A stretch of DNA of 64,000 nucleotides from Erodium maritimum (GCA_963921825.1 OY997591.1:40073825-40137824); one strand, 5' to 3'. Positions 22,451 through 34,280 are shown, numbered from the stretch's first letter. Notes: generated from the letters alone by a model not told the origin. Translations and numbers: made by a program.

Positions 22451-23440
22451 GAACCGTCAATTATCCTAGAATTGTAACGTACGCAGTGGGGAGAAACGGG
22501 GACGACGAATTAGCTCAGTGACAGACCGGAGCTTCCAAAACCGGACAATAAAAGGGCGCTGCTTCTACCAAGTCGCAAATCGCCTACGTTGGAAAGTACG
22601 TCAGAGAAACGATTGGGAGAAGAAAACAAGTTGCTTGGATCGGTGATGGGGTAAGCGGAATAACGGAGAATCGTCGGACTGTGCTGAAGTTGCAGAGGAT
22701 TCGTGAAGAAGACACTTCATGCGTTGGCTATTAAAGCCGAAATTTATTATCAGCTTCAGTTTCGCTGCCACACGTTGGGAGGAGATTCATTAGGCCCGAT
22801 TATACCATATTTAGAGTCTACGGTTTCATCGATGTCGATTTGAGGGTTTCGAAGATTCGACGGTCGCCCGACTCTGCAGCAGAGATTCGATGCCAAGAAT
22901 CTGCTTGCTATACGATTCGACGACGCGTTTACATGCCGTTTCGACACCACCGTAGTTAGCCTTGGGCACCCATGGGAATGGACAAGGATTCATCAGGCTA
23001 GTCATTCTGACTGTTTGGGGATGAGGAATGCCTAGCATTGGGGGAGTCCTAGGTGTGGCTCATTCTAATTTGTCGGTCCACCACTACAGAATAGCATAGG
23101 GAATAGGGTCTTGTTGTTAACTTGCATTGATGGAGTTGTCTGATCCTCATTCTATGACTCAAATTGGGAGTAGGTCTTTGGAAATCCTTGCAAGCTTGGG
23201 GGTTTCTATCAATGGTTCTCAGTGACGGGAGTTCCCTTGTAAAGAAGGATGACTGATTCTTTTGACAAGTTAATTTGTGCTAATACATGTACATGTTTGG
23301 TTGATTTCATGTTTTGCAAATTTCAATCCATCTTCAAAATCTAGGTGGAATCGGTAGTTTGTGACACCAGAATTGGTATTTGATGTTAGGTCCTAGTTGG
23401 AGGAAAGAGTCCTAAAGAGATACAAGCCATCTCTTGTCCT
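22451..23440. other. Unassigned stretch without a recognised gene
   Basis: Short ORFs only, on both strands. The part near 22500-23040 is of medium GC and could be upstream or untranslated sequence of the fragment at 21790-22400. The part at 23100-23440 might be further LINE sequence, but I see no domain, repeat or tail there. Confidence 0.5.
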
Positions 23441-23466
23441 AACAGATTCACTTTGGCATCTCTTGC

Positions 23467-24060
23467 CTAACACAAAACAAATGCTTTCTGAAAGGCATAG
23501 GCTGAAAGAGAATCAGGATGCACCATAAGGGTCGTGCCAAACCGGGCAGCAATGGATTCAAAGTTCTCCTGAGACCAACTTTGGATTGGAATTCCTCGGA
23601 GGCAAAGCCATTTAAAATAACCCCCTTTGGTGAGGCAATCTTCATTGACATGAACCATAGTGATCCAAGTGGAGAGCCATTCCCAATCCTCTTCAATCAT
23701 TTTCCTTTCGAAATCCTGATCCGGACAGTTGATCATCAGAAGTCTATTACCCAAGTCCCTGACCTCAATGTCAAAGAATCCCAGCGCTCCCAATTCATTT
23801 TGAATGATGCTTGAACTTTTCAAATTATTGCTGACCCCCATCCAAGCTTTCTTGGCTAAGGCATCAAGAGCAGGGACAATCTAGCCAGAAACAAAATTTT
23901 TGCAGCCATCAACAACTCTTTTATCATTAAGGAGAGTGCGCAGGTCCTTCAAAGGTTCGCCAATGTCAGTCTTGGCACTGAGGGGAGAGCACAGGCCTCT
24001 AGGGTATCTTTCCTTAGCTTGTGCAGCGTAAAGAGAAGCTCCTTTGATTCTATCAATGGT
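23467..24060 (-). pseudogene. LINE ORF1 fragment with DUF4283-type domain (inverted relative to its 3' half)
   Basis: The minus-strand frame runs from ASLYAAQAKERYPRGLCSPL through one stop (near 23883) into IVPALDALAKKAWMGVSNNL. It then gives a DUF4283-like domain: FERKMIEEDWEWLSTWITMV, GGYFKWLCLRGIPIQSWSQE and NFESIAARFGTTL. DUF4283 with its Trp pattern and the GIPI..WS motif is the central nucleic-acid-binding domain of plant LINE ORF1 proteins. The N-terminal RRM is missing. The matching C-terminal part lies on the opposite strand at 24150-24657, which suggests a 5' inversion made during insertion. Confidence 0.7.
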
Positions 24061-24094
24061 GAGACTTAGAGAGGCTGACCAAATTTATTAAGGA

Positions 24095-24220
24095 TTGAAA
24101 GACGCGCTTACCTCTATCTTTAGCTTGTGCAGCATAAAGATAAGCCTCCTCGTTTACCTCCAAATTTATTAAGGATGTTAATAACGAAGAGGTAAGCGCG
24201 TCATTCAATCCAACTTTGGA
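24095..24220. repeat. Inverted repeat at the LINE inversion junction
   Basis: GGATTGAAAGACGCGCTTAC (starting near 24092) is repeated inverted as GTAAGCGCGTCATTCAATCC (ending near 24211). AAATTTATTAAGGAT also occurs on both sides. The CTTTAGCTTGTGCAGCATAA word at 24120 is a near copy of one at about 24013. The complexity is concentrated exactly where the LINE changes strand. Confidence 0.7.
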
Positions 24221-24657
24221 TTTAAACGCTGAAGGAGTGTTTGTTCTCAATCTTAGCAATAACCTTAATATTGAGGAGTCTGTTCATTGTGATTTAAATG
24301 CCGAGGTCCAAGGTGACGTTCAAACCCTTTCGATTGATTAGGAGGCAACCATCTCAGCCGTCACGAAACCCTCGAGAAGGAAAAAGAAGGGGAAAATTTT
24401 CAACGGGAATAAACAACGCTTTGACTCATCTTCTTCTTTGGACGTTGCTATCACTAATCACACCTACGGTCTGAATGCTAAAGACTACCCACAAGATCTA
24501 AAAGCTTGTAAAGACATGGACTTTAAAACTAGAGGAAGAGAGACACTACTCAAGGCCTATCTTCAAGCTCAAAACGAGACGATTGACCACTGGGAATCGG
24601 AAAATGAAATTGAAGACCCGCTCTGCGAGGATTCAGCTGAGAAAGGAATGGGTTCGT
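24150..24657 (+). pseudogene. LINE ORF1 C-terminal fragment
   Basis: The plus-strand frame NNEEVSASFNPTLDLNAEGV continues, with one stop (near 24340), into a basic patch VTKPSRRKKKGKI and a 73-codon tail ending DPLCEDSAEKGMGS at 24657. Acidic and low-complexity sequence followed by a basic patch is usual at the C-terminus of plant LINE ORF1. It leads directly into non-coding sequence and a LINE tail at 25010, without any ORF2 endonuclease or RT. Confidence 0.55.
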
Positions 24658-25010
24658 GATCCTGAAGGTTATGGGTGCAAGTTCATCTTCTCCATTTCTG
24701 AATGGGTTCGTGATCCTATTGCATGTGCCAGGAATTTGTCGTCATTTGGTTTCAGTTGCTTGCTTTCATTTTTAATTCTTAATTTGGCTCCATTCTTTTA
24801 CGGACACCATCAACAGTATAATTTTTAATTCTTCTGCAATCTAGGTTTTCTTTGCATTTCAATTTTTCATGCTTTCATGCATCATCTTCTTGTAATTGAT
24901 CATTATGATCTATTCCTTTGAACTCTGTAATTTGGCTGCAATTGCAGCATCCACAACATCCTTTTTTTGGGGCTGCAGGATTATAAAACCTCGCTGATAT
25001 AAAAAAAAAC
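24658..25010 (+). mobile_element. LINE 3' untranslated region and tail
   Basis: Non-coding sequence ends in CTCGCTGATATAAAAAAAAA, a variant of the GCTGATA(A)n LINE tail seen at 4572, 5414 and 52769. A 29-bp block (GCTCCATTCTTTTACGGACA and following) occurs at 24787-24815 and again at 25035-25063 just beyond the tail. Confidence 0.55.
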
Positions 25011-25063
25011 ACACACATTAATATGGTCTTGTTAGCTCCATTCTTTTACGGACACCATCAACA

Positions 25064-25879
25064 TGTCATGCTCATCTTCTTTAAACTATTTTAATTGCTC
25101 ATCTTCTGATTTCACCTCCACGATACGTCTGCAGCTCAAAATGTATGTGAAATGGAAAAACAGAACATTATAAAATGGATGCATGTTCCTCCATACAAGG
25201 AAGGCTCTATGTTGACAATTGACAAACTCTCACATTCACTCTTCAACACAAGTTCGATTTTGAATGCTTCAAATAGATGCATGTTCCTTCCTTCCGCGTT
25301 GATCCTATCCTCATCATCTCTCTGAATTCCTCCTCTCGCAATCCCCAGCCTTGTTTGTTTCCATAACAACAACACTGACTTGGCGAGTTTGGATTGATAA
25401 AAATCAAACTAAAAGCATGAGTTTCTCATTAACAAAATCCATCTTACTTCTCCATTTCCATTAACATGATAGGAACCATGTGACAATTGAAGCCATGTTG
25501 TTGAGCCATTCACTACCAAACAAAGGCCTGTTGGAGGGTAGGGATTGAGCCCACTACTCTGCCAAAACAATTTGAAGCAAATTTTTTTGTTTGTAGCAAT
25601 CACATACCTCTTCAATGGCAGTACCATCTTTGTTTTCGTCGACTCGTGCACCATCACCATCTTCACCTCCCGATCACCGATCTTCTCTACACCAGGAACG
25701 ACATTAACTGGATCTAGTGTAGTCCCTGTACCCTTCTATCAACAGGTCGATCCCATCTTCGAAACTTTTTCAGTCATCCGTTCTAGATCAAAACCGCTTT
25801 GATATCAAATAATATAAAACAAAGACACAAGATACTTTTCTTCTTAAACCATCTCCCCCTTTTTCTCGTATAACCTCCC
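25064..25879. other. Unassigned stretch, possible copia leader on the minus strand
   Basis: On the minus strand near 25800-25812 the sequence TGATATCAAAGCG resembles an eroded tRNA-Met primer site (TGGTATCAGAGC). It is followed by a short open frame beginning MTEKVSKMGS and, further on, an 85-codon frame (25666-25409) without a recognised domain. This may be the start of a copia internal region. The evidence is weak and no LTR can be delimited. Confidence 0.3.
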
Positions 25880-26343
25880 CTCTGATTTTGGCCTTATTAC
25901 CCAAATGGCCTTATTCTAGGATAGTATAATTAAAATGGCCTCACCATTCAATGCTCCCACCTAACTAGCCTCCTCATTAATGACACTTTCCAACTACCAA
26001 CATTACCCTCATGGATGATCCATGTCAGCACCCAACTCTACACTCATTGTTGTTCCATGTCAGCATCCACCTCAGCTTTCGTTTGCCCTCTTGGCGCCAA
26101 ATCCACGTCAGCAGTCGTTAGCCAATTCGCGCCAAATCTAGCTGAATTGGGGGAAATTGAGTTTCGTTTGTTTGCCCCATTCTCGTTCGCTTCTCCTTCA
26201 TCCTCGTTTTTCTTCTTCAATTGCTGCTGTAACGTGCATTATTTGTCCTCCTACCCGTTGTTTCTTCTTCAATTTGCCGTGCGAGCTGCTCAATTGATTG
26301 TTCCACTGTCATTGAAGCCTGCCCAGAAAAACCCTAGCTCGAG

Positions 26344-26784
26344 GTAAGTAATATGTATGTTTAAACGTAGTTAATGTTATCATGGAATGATTTTGAAACA
26401 TATTTCGAGCTAGTATTGCTTCATTCGGACCTCCATTTCGTGATTCTGTGGTTCGAGTTCGTACCATGTCGATGATAATAGTTCTCAGATCGACACGTTC
26501 TGGTATGAGCTGTTACCAGGTCGGTTTGGCGATCAGTTTTCATGTAAACTAGAACGGCTGTCCATTCGGTCTTTTACGTATCAGAATGTAGTATCAATCT
26601 GTTATTAACTCATGTATATTTATGCCATTACCCCTTTTGGCTTTTGTTTGAAAATAGTTTTACAAGTCCTTTATGTACAAAGGCCTTTTTGTTTGAAATT
26701 GTTTTAAAGTCGATTTTTAAATATTTGTAGATGTCTATTATGGTAAATTGTAGCTTTATATTTATATGTTCCTAATTGTTGTAG
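26344..26784 (+). other. Probable 5'UTR intron of the MULE transposase gene
   Basis: The donor GAG|GTAAGTAA at 26344 and acceptor TTGTTGTAG ending at 26784 sit just upstream of the ATG at 26787. The preceding 26000-26340 is pyrimidine-rich leader-like sequence with AAAACCCTAGC near its end. Confidence 0.6.
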
Positions 26785-26786
26785 GA

Positions 26787-29700
26787 ATGGTTCGAGTGCT
26801 TGCTTCTTATGGTGGTGAATATTTGAACGAGAACGGGAAGTATAGTTGGATACCACGCAATTCAAAGTCTATGAATATCCTTCTTGATGATGAAGATACA
26901 TCATTGAAGAAGAGGTTATAGGATAAATTGTATGAGAAGACCGGAGTGGACGAAAATGATAAGGAATTGAAAGTGAGCTACTTAGTACTGGACTTGCCTG
27001 ACGATGTTGGAGGAATGGATCCAGTTATTTTAGAAGACGATGAAACTGTTCTTGGTTTTGTTGTGGAATATGAACTTGGGACCCGAAACAACATACTGCG
27101 TGTGGAGGTCATTAACAAACATACCATGGTAGGGAAATGAATCCTCCTGCTGCCCCCGTTGTACATGATGAGTACTTTGGCCGGGACATGTGTAATCCAA
27201 TAAATACGGGGGATTCCATTGATCTTATGAGTGCTAAAGGTGGGCAACGCGTTTATCTCCCACGTCGAGCTGCTAGTACGGGTAGTACTGATGTAGAAAC
27301 AGTAGCGGGGTCAAATCCTACTCCAGCACAGTTAAGTTTTAATGATGATTATATTGATGATACGCAAGGCGGCGTAGAAGAGAATCTAGAACAATTTAGT
27401 TCTGATGATTATGATGATATGGAAGATATGGAAGAGGTAGAAGATGATGTGGAAGTGGATGATGATGTGGAATTGGAAGATATGAAAAACGAACAAGAGT
27501 ATCCAGAACAATCCAGATCAAGTTTTGATCCTGCAGACCACTTTTATCCGACGGAAGTGCTTGATGTCGAAGCAAACTCGATCGGTTTCCAAGATAGATC
27601 AGGTTTAGCAATTGGTGATACATTTGAGACGAAAGAAGAGTTTCAGACGTTTTTGTCACATATTGCTGTGAAGGACGGGTTTGATTATCGTGCTGCCAAA
27701 TCTAACAAGACGGTGTTTATGGCAAAATGTGCTAACGAAAATTATGGATGGAGAGTGCGGGCAGCCAAAATTGGAACTACAAGGTAGTCCTCCGTCAGAA
27801 CATATTACAATACTCACTATTGCTCTGCGAATACGACGAAGGTCCACCGCCCGCAAGCAACTATTAAATATGTTGCTGAATATGTGAGGCAAAAATGTGC
27901 GGGTCAAAAGCATACACCATGTCCAAGACAAATTCAAATATTTCTGCAAAATGACACTCAGTCAAGCACCCAGATACCATACTGGCAAGCTTGGAAGGCC
28001 AGAGGACTTGCCAACTTTTATCTTAGAGGGGATCCCGAGAAAAGTTATGCACTCCTTCCGGCTTATTTGGAGATGGTTGTAGAGAAGAATCCAGGAACAA
28101 TCACTCATCTAAAGGTGGATGAAGAAAGCGGATTCAAATATGTATTTGTAGCATATGCAACATGTATTCGAGGATGGTCGACTATGAGAAAAGTCGTAGC
28201 GGTTGATGGCACCTTCTTGAAGACACGGTTCAAAGGAGTAATGCTTATTGCAACCGCACAAGATGGTCATCATCAGCAATATCCTATTGCTTGGGGAATT
28301 GTAGACACAGAGAATGATGCTTCATGGACATGGTTTTTAGAAGTTACATGAATTTATACCAGATGAAGATGATTTGGTAATTCTTTCTGATAAGAATCAA
28401 AGTATCATCAATGGGAGGTTTAAGATCTACCCCAAAGCAGATCATGGACACTGTAGGTGGCATCTAGGACGAAATGTACGACTTCACTAAAAAAAAGGAT
28501 ACTACAGGAGAAGGGCTTCTATATGCTTTCAAAAAATGCGTTGAAGCGTATCGGGTATCTGAGTTCAACAGATTGTACGAAATTATGAGTGAATCCTACC
28601 CCTCAGCCGTCCAGTATCTTGAAGAAACAAATATTGCGGTACATCAGTGGGCTAGAGCACACTTCAGAGGTGCTCGGTACAATATCATGACAACAAATGG
28701 AGTGGAGTCGATAAACGCAACATTGAAAGAGCCAAGAGAGTGGCCTAGCATTGCATTGCTTGATGCTATGCATGAGAAAGTTTCAGAGTGGTTCAACAGG
28801 CGTCGCCTTCACATTGCATGTATACCTCCAATTACAATGATGACTGAATATGCAGATAAAGTCCTTCGGGTAAGGACACGAGTTGCTGCCCAAATGAAAG
28901 TGAAAAAACTCAACACATCAGAGTTTCAGGTTGTTGGTAAGAAACATGTGACCATAGTTAATTTACCTGAGAAGCTGTAAGAACCACTCCCGGTCAACGC
29001 CAGTCAAATCGGCGAAAAACAGGAAAATTTAAAAATTTTGGACAGACACCTAAATGAACCTAAATTTGACCCCGAGAGTCATATCAGACTTAATTGACCC
29101 GATATCGACCAAAGTGAGTTCCGGGGGACTCAGGGCAACTTTCTGACCTATTTGGGAAAGGTTGACTTTTTGCTAGAAAAGTCAACCAAGCGATGTTTTG
29201 GTCCATTCGAGGCTCGTTTTGGATCCAAAAAATTTAGCCGTCGTCACAACGGTCTTAGTTGAGCCGTTTCCTTGTAGCCCGTGAAGTTTCGTAATTTCTT
29301 AGAAAAAGTGCCCGTTCGGGGCCCGAGACGGCCGAATTTTGCGAATCTGACTGAAAAATATGTAGAAGATATTTTCCAAAAGGTGTGGGACCCACTTGCC
29401 ACATGTCAATTATGTGGTGGTGTTAGGTTTCTTGAACAAAACAAAAAGAAGAATGAGTGGTAGTTTGTAAATAAGTAGAAATTGGTGTTTTTAAAACAAA
29501 ATAAAAGGGAAAGTAAGAGCAAGTCTCGGCAAAATAGAAAAAAGGGAGAAGAAGTAGAGAGAGAAAAGGAGAGAGAAAGAAGAGAGAAGAAGGAGAGAAA
29601 AAGAGAAGGAAAGGTTAGGGTTTTGCTATTTTCCCGACGATCCAACCGGTGGATCGTCTCAACGATCGAAGAATCAAGCTCCCTTCATCATTCCCTACGG

Positions 29701-32130
29701 TGAGAACCTAACCAATTTTCATTTTGGAATGTTTGAATTTTAGGGTTTGAGTTTAAATGGTTTGATTAAGGTTGGGTTGAGGTTTGGGGTTCGTTAGGAA
29801 CATTTTGGGGCGAAAAGAAATGTTTTCCGTTGTGGCCGTGTGGGGCCCACGTTTTCGGGCCTCGGGTTTTTCGTGTTCGGGTGGTTTAGGACGCTCCTCA
29901 AGCAGTTAATCCACACCCGGATCGAAATTTGGAATTAAATTGTGAAAGTTTTAATTGACGGGTTTAGAAACTTTAAACGCGAATTAAATTGCTCGGGAGT
30001 TGGAAATTGATTCCGTCGAGTGCATAGGAACCCTTGAATTATTCTAAGACCGTAGAAACGAAAAAGGGAATTTTCGGAGCCCCGGAAGGACGTTTTTAAA
30101 ACCCAGGCAGATTCGCCATGTCGGGCGAATCGGGCTTTTCCGGGTCCATTATCGACAATGTCGAGTAATTGGGAAGTTTAAGAGTGATCGACATTGTCGG
30201 GGTTACATTTGGGCGTCAAGTTTATTAAAATTCAGTTTATTCCTGCAAGCTTAAAAGTGTTTTAAATTGTATTCTTATTAGATCGTGCCACCGACAGAGG
30301 AAAGGGAAAGCTAGGCGAGTGATCGAGATCACGCCGGAGCTTGATTGTGAGCTTTTGGAGAAAGCATACAAGGTAGGGAAAAGTAGCCGGATCTCGGCCC
30401 TGACTAGGGAAAGTTAACAGTAGAAATGCATGTGACACTTGGGTGTCGTGGGTTAAGTAAGTTTATCGAATATTAGAAAGGCAGGCGACACCGGGTGGTG
30501 TCGTATGATACAGGAACGTATCGAACAATAGAAATGCATGTGACACTTAGTAGTGTCGTAGGAGCAGTGAACTTTTCGATATTAGAATTACTTGAGGCAT
30601 TTGTTTATGCCCGGAGGTTGATTGTTTAGTTTGTGTCTTGGGTGGCCATGAGTGCCCGTGGGGTGTTGAACCCGTATTTTACTGTTGGTGTGTCTTGGGT
30701 GGCCATGAGTGCCCGTGGGGTTGTTGAGCCCGTGTCTTTACTGTTGGTGTGTCTTGGGTGGCCATGAGTGCCCGTGGGGTTGTTGAGCCCGTGTCTTTAC
30801 TGTTGGTGTGTCTTGGGTGGCCATGAGTGCCCGTGGGGTTGTTGAACCCGTGTTTTACCGTTGGTGTCTTGGGTGGCCATGAGTGCCTGTGGAGTGTCAA
30901 ACCGATGCTGTTGTTGTTGTTGAACTTTTCTTGTGATTGTGATTGTGGTTACCTGGGGTTGGTGAGTGACAGGTCGACAGCCTGATCCGACTTTATGTCG
31001 GGAAAAGTGCGCAGGTCGACCGCCTGATGCAATCGTCGTGTTGGGAAAAGTGCAACAGGTCGACAACCTATCCGATTGGGGTCGGGAAAAGTGCGACAGG
31101 TCGACAGCCTGATGCAACCGTCGTGTTGGGAAAAGTGCGACAGGTAGGCCGCCTGATCCAACCGTCGCGTTGGGAAAAGGGCAGGGTGTTACTGAGCAGT
31201 TGGAGTGCGATCCTTTGCGATCTTGTTTGGTGTGCGATCCTTTGTGATCTTGGGTGTTGCGTGGTTATCTTTCATGTCCTTGGAGGAAGTCGTAATCGTT
31301 GTGTTGGGTCTACATTACGTGTCCGAGTGTTGAGTCGGTTGAGGAAAGTAACAGTTTGTGTGTCAGTCGGGTTACTTGAGTTTGGGGATAGTAGTCCCCG
31401 GTGTTTGGGTTGTTGTTGGTGTTACCGGCATTGTCTGCTAGTATGCCGTAGTCAGTATGTTATCCGTGGTGGTGAGCGAACGCTCACCCCTAGCTGCTTT
31501 TCCTATAGGTACTGGTCGCGGGACGGACTAGGTGAGCTCTCGAAGCTTGTGGAGCTAGGAGCGGAGTCCGGGTTTTGTCTTTTGAGTCTAGTGACGGATA
31601 CCTTGTACTTTTGTCCACTTGTTGGGACGTGTTTTAAACTATAATTATTATTTTGTTGAACTAAATGGTGGTTTTAAAGCGATTTATTTAAAAGGTTTGA
31701 AAATGTTTTATTGTCTTAAACGTTCGCGTTCCGAGTTCAGTTCTACTTAATTTGGGGCGTGACAGAAGTGGTGTGAATGTAGTGTGTTTGACTTGGATAA
31801 ATTGTCTTGTGTACATGCAATAGCAGCTACCAAGTTGAAGAACATTGATTGTTATCAGTACTACTCCGACTATTACTCGTTGAACATGTGGAGAATGGCT
31901 TATTTTGAAACACTTTATCCCATACCAGCGGAACGAGATTGGGTTTCTCTTAGCTCCGAACCAGTATAAAGGTTCTCCCTCCAAAAATACTATTGAAGCG
32001 CGGTAGACCACAAGTCAAGAAAATCCCATCCACCGGTGAGCCACGTCGGTCACCAAGAACAAGAAAATGTGGATTATGTGGTGTTGTTGGTCATACAAGG
32101 ACAACATGTGTCATGGAAACTATTATGTAA
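26787..32130 (+). pseudogene. MULE transposase (DDE, SWIM and CCHC zinc fingers), disabled
   Basis: The ATG at 26787 opens MVRVLASYGGEYLNENGKYS. An acidic stretch (27400-27520) precedes the MuDR DNA-binding domain (CANENYGWRVRAAKIGTT; THYC). The catalytic core has the first Asp in VVAVDGTFLKTRFKG, the second in VILSDKNQSII followed by HGHCRWHL, and the Glu region NGVESINATLKEPRE. After a nested LTR (28976-31764) the frame resumes with a SWIM finger (KWCECSV..LSCVHAIAATKL), then RGRP and a CCHC knuckle CGLCGVVGHTRTTC, ending at 32128-32130. Lesions: stops at 26919-26921 and 27785-27787, frameshifts near 27137, 28344, 28472 and 31968, plus the LTR. The intact protein would cut at the TIRs. Confidence 0.9.
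28976..31764 (+). mobile_element. Solo gypsy LTR, subfamily A, inside the transposase gene (2789 bp)
   Basis: It begins TGTAAGAACCACTCCCGGTC and ends ATTTGGGGCGTGACA. The flanks GAAGC (28971-28975) and GAAGT (31765-31769) are a 5-bp duplication with one later change, because the undisturbed coding sequence reads GAG AAG TGG. Internal repeats are TGGCCATGAGTGCCCGTGGG units (30640-30890) and CAGGTCGACNGCCTGATNCA units (30970-31185). The hairpin GGTGAGCGAACGCTCACC lies at 31471-31488, before TTTTCCTATAGGTAC. Confidence 0.9.
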
Positions 32131-32174
32131 TAAGGCAAGTTTTTACGTAATTGGGATGTTAACCATTTTATGAA

Positions 32175-32315
32175 CAATTTGTGCTTGTTGAGGAACTTGT
32201 AACAATTTGTGCTTGTTGAGGAACTTGTAATTGGGATGTATTTTTTGAACAATTTGTGCTTGTTGAGGAACTTGTAATTGGGATGTATTTTTAGGAACAA
32301 TTTGTGCTTGCTGTT
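32175..32315 (+). repeat. Short tandem repeat after the transposase gene
   Basis: Four imperfect units of about 35-45 bp containing GAACAATTTGTGCTTG and TTGAGGAACTTGTAATTGGG follow within 50 bp of the transposase stop. No coding function is seen. 32340-33040 beyond is AT-rich and gene-free. Confidence 0.75.
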
Positions 32316-33044
32316 CACCGAAGTTGGGGAACAGTTTGTAATAGTTATTTTCCGGGGAAATGCTGAATTTGTTGTCTAGTGTTCCAGATACTTAAGACAT
32401 TAACAAGACTGACAACCAAATCTTAATAATAGTTCTAGACTGGCAGTCCAAATTGGAATATTGTCTCTAGACTGGAATCTAGAATGCTAATAACAATTTC
32501 AGACTTTCAATTTAACCTGGACATTAACTCCTAGAACACACATACAAAATGCAAAATAAAGTGTAGATCTATAAAAGTTCTTCTAGATCTAGTAAATATT
32601 TTCTAGAGTAGCAGATTTTAGACAAAATGAGAACAAAATTTTGTTCTTTCCTAGAAACACGAGTACAAGGTACAAAACAATAGAAATTGTTTCATTCATA
32701 TGTTGCATACAATATTTTTTTTTACATATCATATTAAAGTTTGGATATGCTTCCAAAATATTTAAAAGCAACAAAACAAATGAATTAAAATGGTTTTTTT
32801 TAAAAAACTATTAAAATGGTTGACTTAGGACTAATAAAATGGTTGACTTAGGACCATTAAAATTTAAAATTAATAATAAAGCAAACACACGTTAGTTTCA
32901 TACCCAGCCGTTACTTTTTGACATAATCCGTTAGTTTGTTAATGATAATATTTCCTAAAAACACAACACACACGTTTGAAAACATATTTTATTTGAACAT
33001 TAAGGCGCGAAGGCTCAAACTCGAACGCGAAATGTGTGTTATTG

Positions 33045-33787
33045 ATGAAGAAGTCGAACGCGAGCGCGAAGAAGAAGGGCCTTTTCCACTGTGGAGTTGA
33101 AACTCCTGTACGAACCTCAACCACGAAGATGAATCCATGAAGAAGGATCGTTGGGTGTGGGAATTTCATGGTAAGTCAAAAGCCATTAATTTATTTTAGG
33201 GTTTTTTGATTTGGAAATTCCTGCTGAAATTAGGGTTTTTTGATTTGGGAAATCCTGCTGAAATTAAGGTTTGTGTTGATTTGGTAAGTCCTGCTGAGAT
33301 TAGGGTTTCCTTATTTAGGAATTGCTGCTGAAATTAAGGTTTTTTGATTTGGGAATTTCTGCTGAAATTATGGTTTTTTGATTGATGTGGGAATTGAATT
33401 TATGCTGAAATTAGGGATTGTTTTTTTTGCTAGAATGAAGGACACAAAGTGAAATGCAATTTTTTTCGCTGGATTGATGGACCCAAATTAGAATCTGGGA
33501 CAAAGTCAGCTGGGAACTCAGAGCAATTCAACAAAATATTAGAAGATAGAGTTGCAAGGATGGAAGATGGGGAATTGCAATTGCTTGAGAAAATGAAAGT
33601 TTATGAAGATACAATTGCAAGGATGGAAGCTGAGCTTTCTATTGTGTTTGAACAACAAAAACATGATGAGGAAAGGATTCTGAAGCTACAATTGGATGTG
33701 GATGCTCAAAGAGACAAAGCCAAAACAGTTATTATGTTAGTTGTTGTAAGATTTGTTTTGAATTTTTGGATAAGTAGGTTAGTATGA
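33045..33787 (+). pseudogene. GRF zinc-finger/coiled-coil protein gene, two exons, nonsense-disabled
   Basis: Exon 1 (33045-33170) starts MKKSNASAKKKGLFHCGVET and continues PVRTSTTKMNP-stop-RRIVGCGNFM. The intron has GTAAGT at 33171 and TTTTTTTGCTAG ending at 33433, phase 0. Exon 2 (33434-33787) gives NEGHKVKCNFFRWIDGPKLE, then a coiled coil with two repeats (DRVARMEDGELQLLEKMKVY; DTIARMEAELSIVFEQQKHD) and a hydrophobic end VIMLVVVRFVLNFWISRLV. The pattern CG..TPVRTS....NPGRR..GC......CNFFRWID is the plant zf-GRF domain (At4g04775-like proteins). The TGA at 33138-33140 interrupts it where NPGRR is expected, and the first zinc Cys appears replaced by Phe. It lies inside the MULE downstream of the transposase; its role there is unknown. 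Confidence 0.75.
33185..33425 (+). repeat. Tandem repeat in the GRF-gene intron
   Basis: About six imperfect units of 35-40 bp built on TAGGGTTTTTTGATTTGG and AATTCCTGCTGAAATTA fill nearly the whole intron. Confidence 0.8.
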
Positions 33788-34246
33788 ATGTATTTGGAGG
33801 TTAGTTGTAGTAGGAATGCAATATTATTGGGGTTGAGAGTTTTTAGTATGTTGTTGTTTGTGGGTTGCTTGTAACCAGACTGGCAGTTCAGATTGGAAAC
33901 AATTTTTCGGACTGGAATAAAATTCTGAGACTGAAAAGAACCAGACCGGCAGTTCAAATTGGCATACATTTTCCAGATAATTACATGTACTAAAAACTAA
34001 ACTGTAAATCATACATAACAATAACAATAAGGCATAAACTAGAATTGGTATTCATATATATAGATTTGGACATACAAAAGAGTTAACCCAATCCTAGTAC
34101 CGTCAGAGACCTAAACAAAAAAAAACATTAAAAGTTTGACTTCCACTTCCACTGAAACATAACAAAACAAAAGCAACAAACATTTGTTGCTTCCTAAAAG
34201 GAGGTCCTAGCCCTGCAAACATGATCTGATATATATAAAAGCATAA

Positions 34247-34280
34247 ACTAACTAACTTCTTATAGAAGAAGTTAGTTAGT
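34247..34280. other. 15-bp perfect hairpin at the stop of the small minus-strand ORF
   Basis: ACTAACTAACTTCTT and its exact reverse complement are separated by ATAG. The right arm overlaps the TAA stop (34276-34278) of the minus-strand ORF at 34276-34440. Confidence 0.8.
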
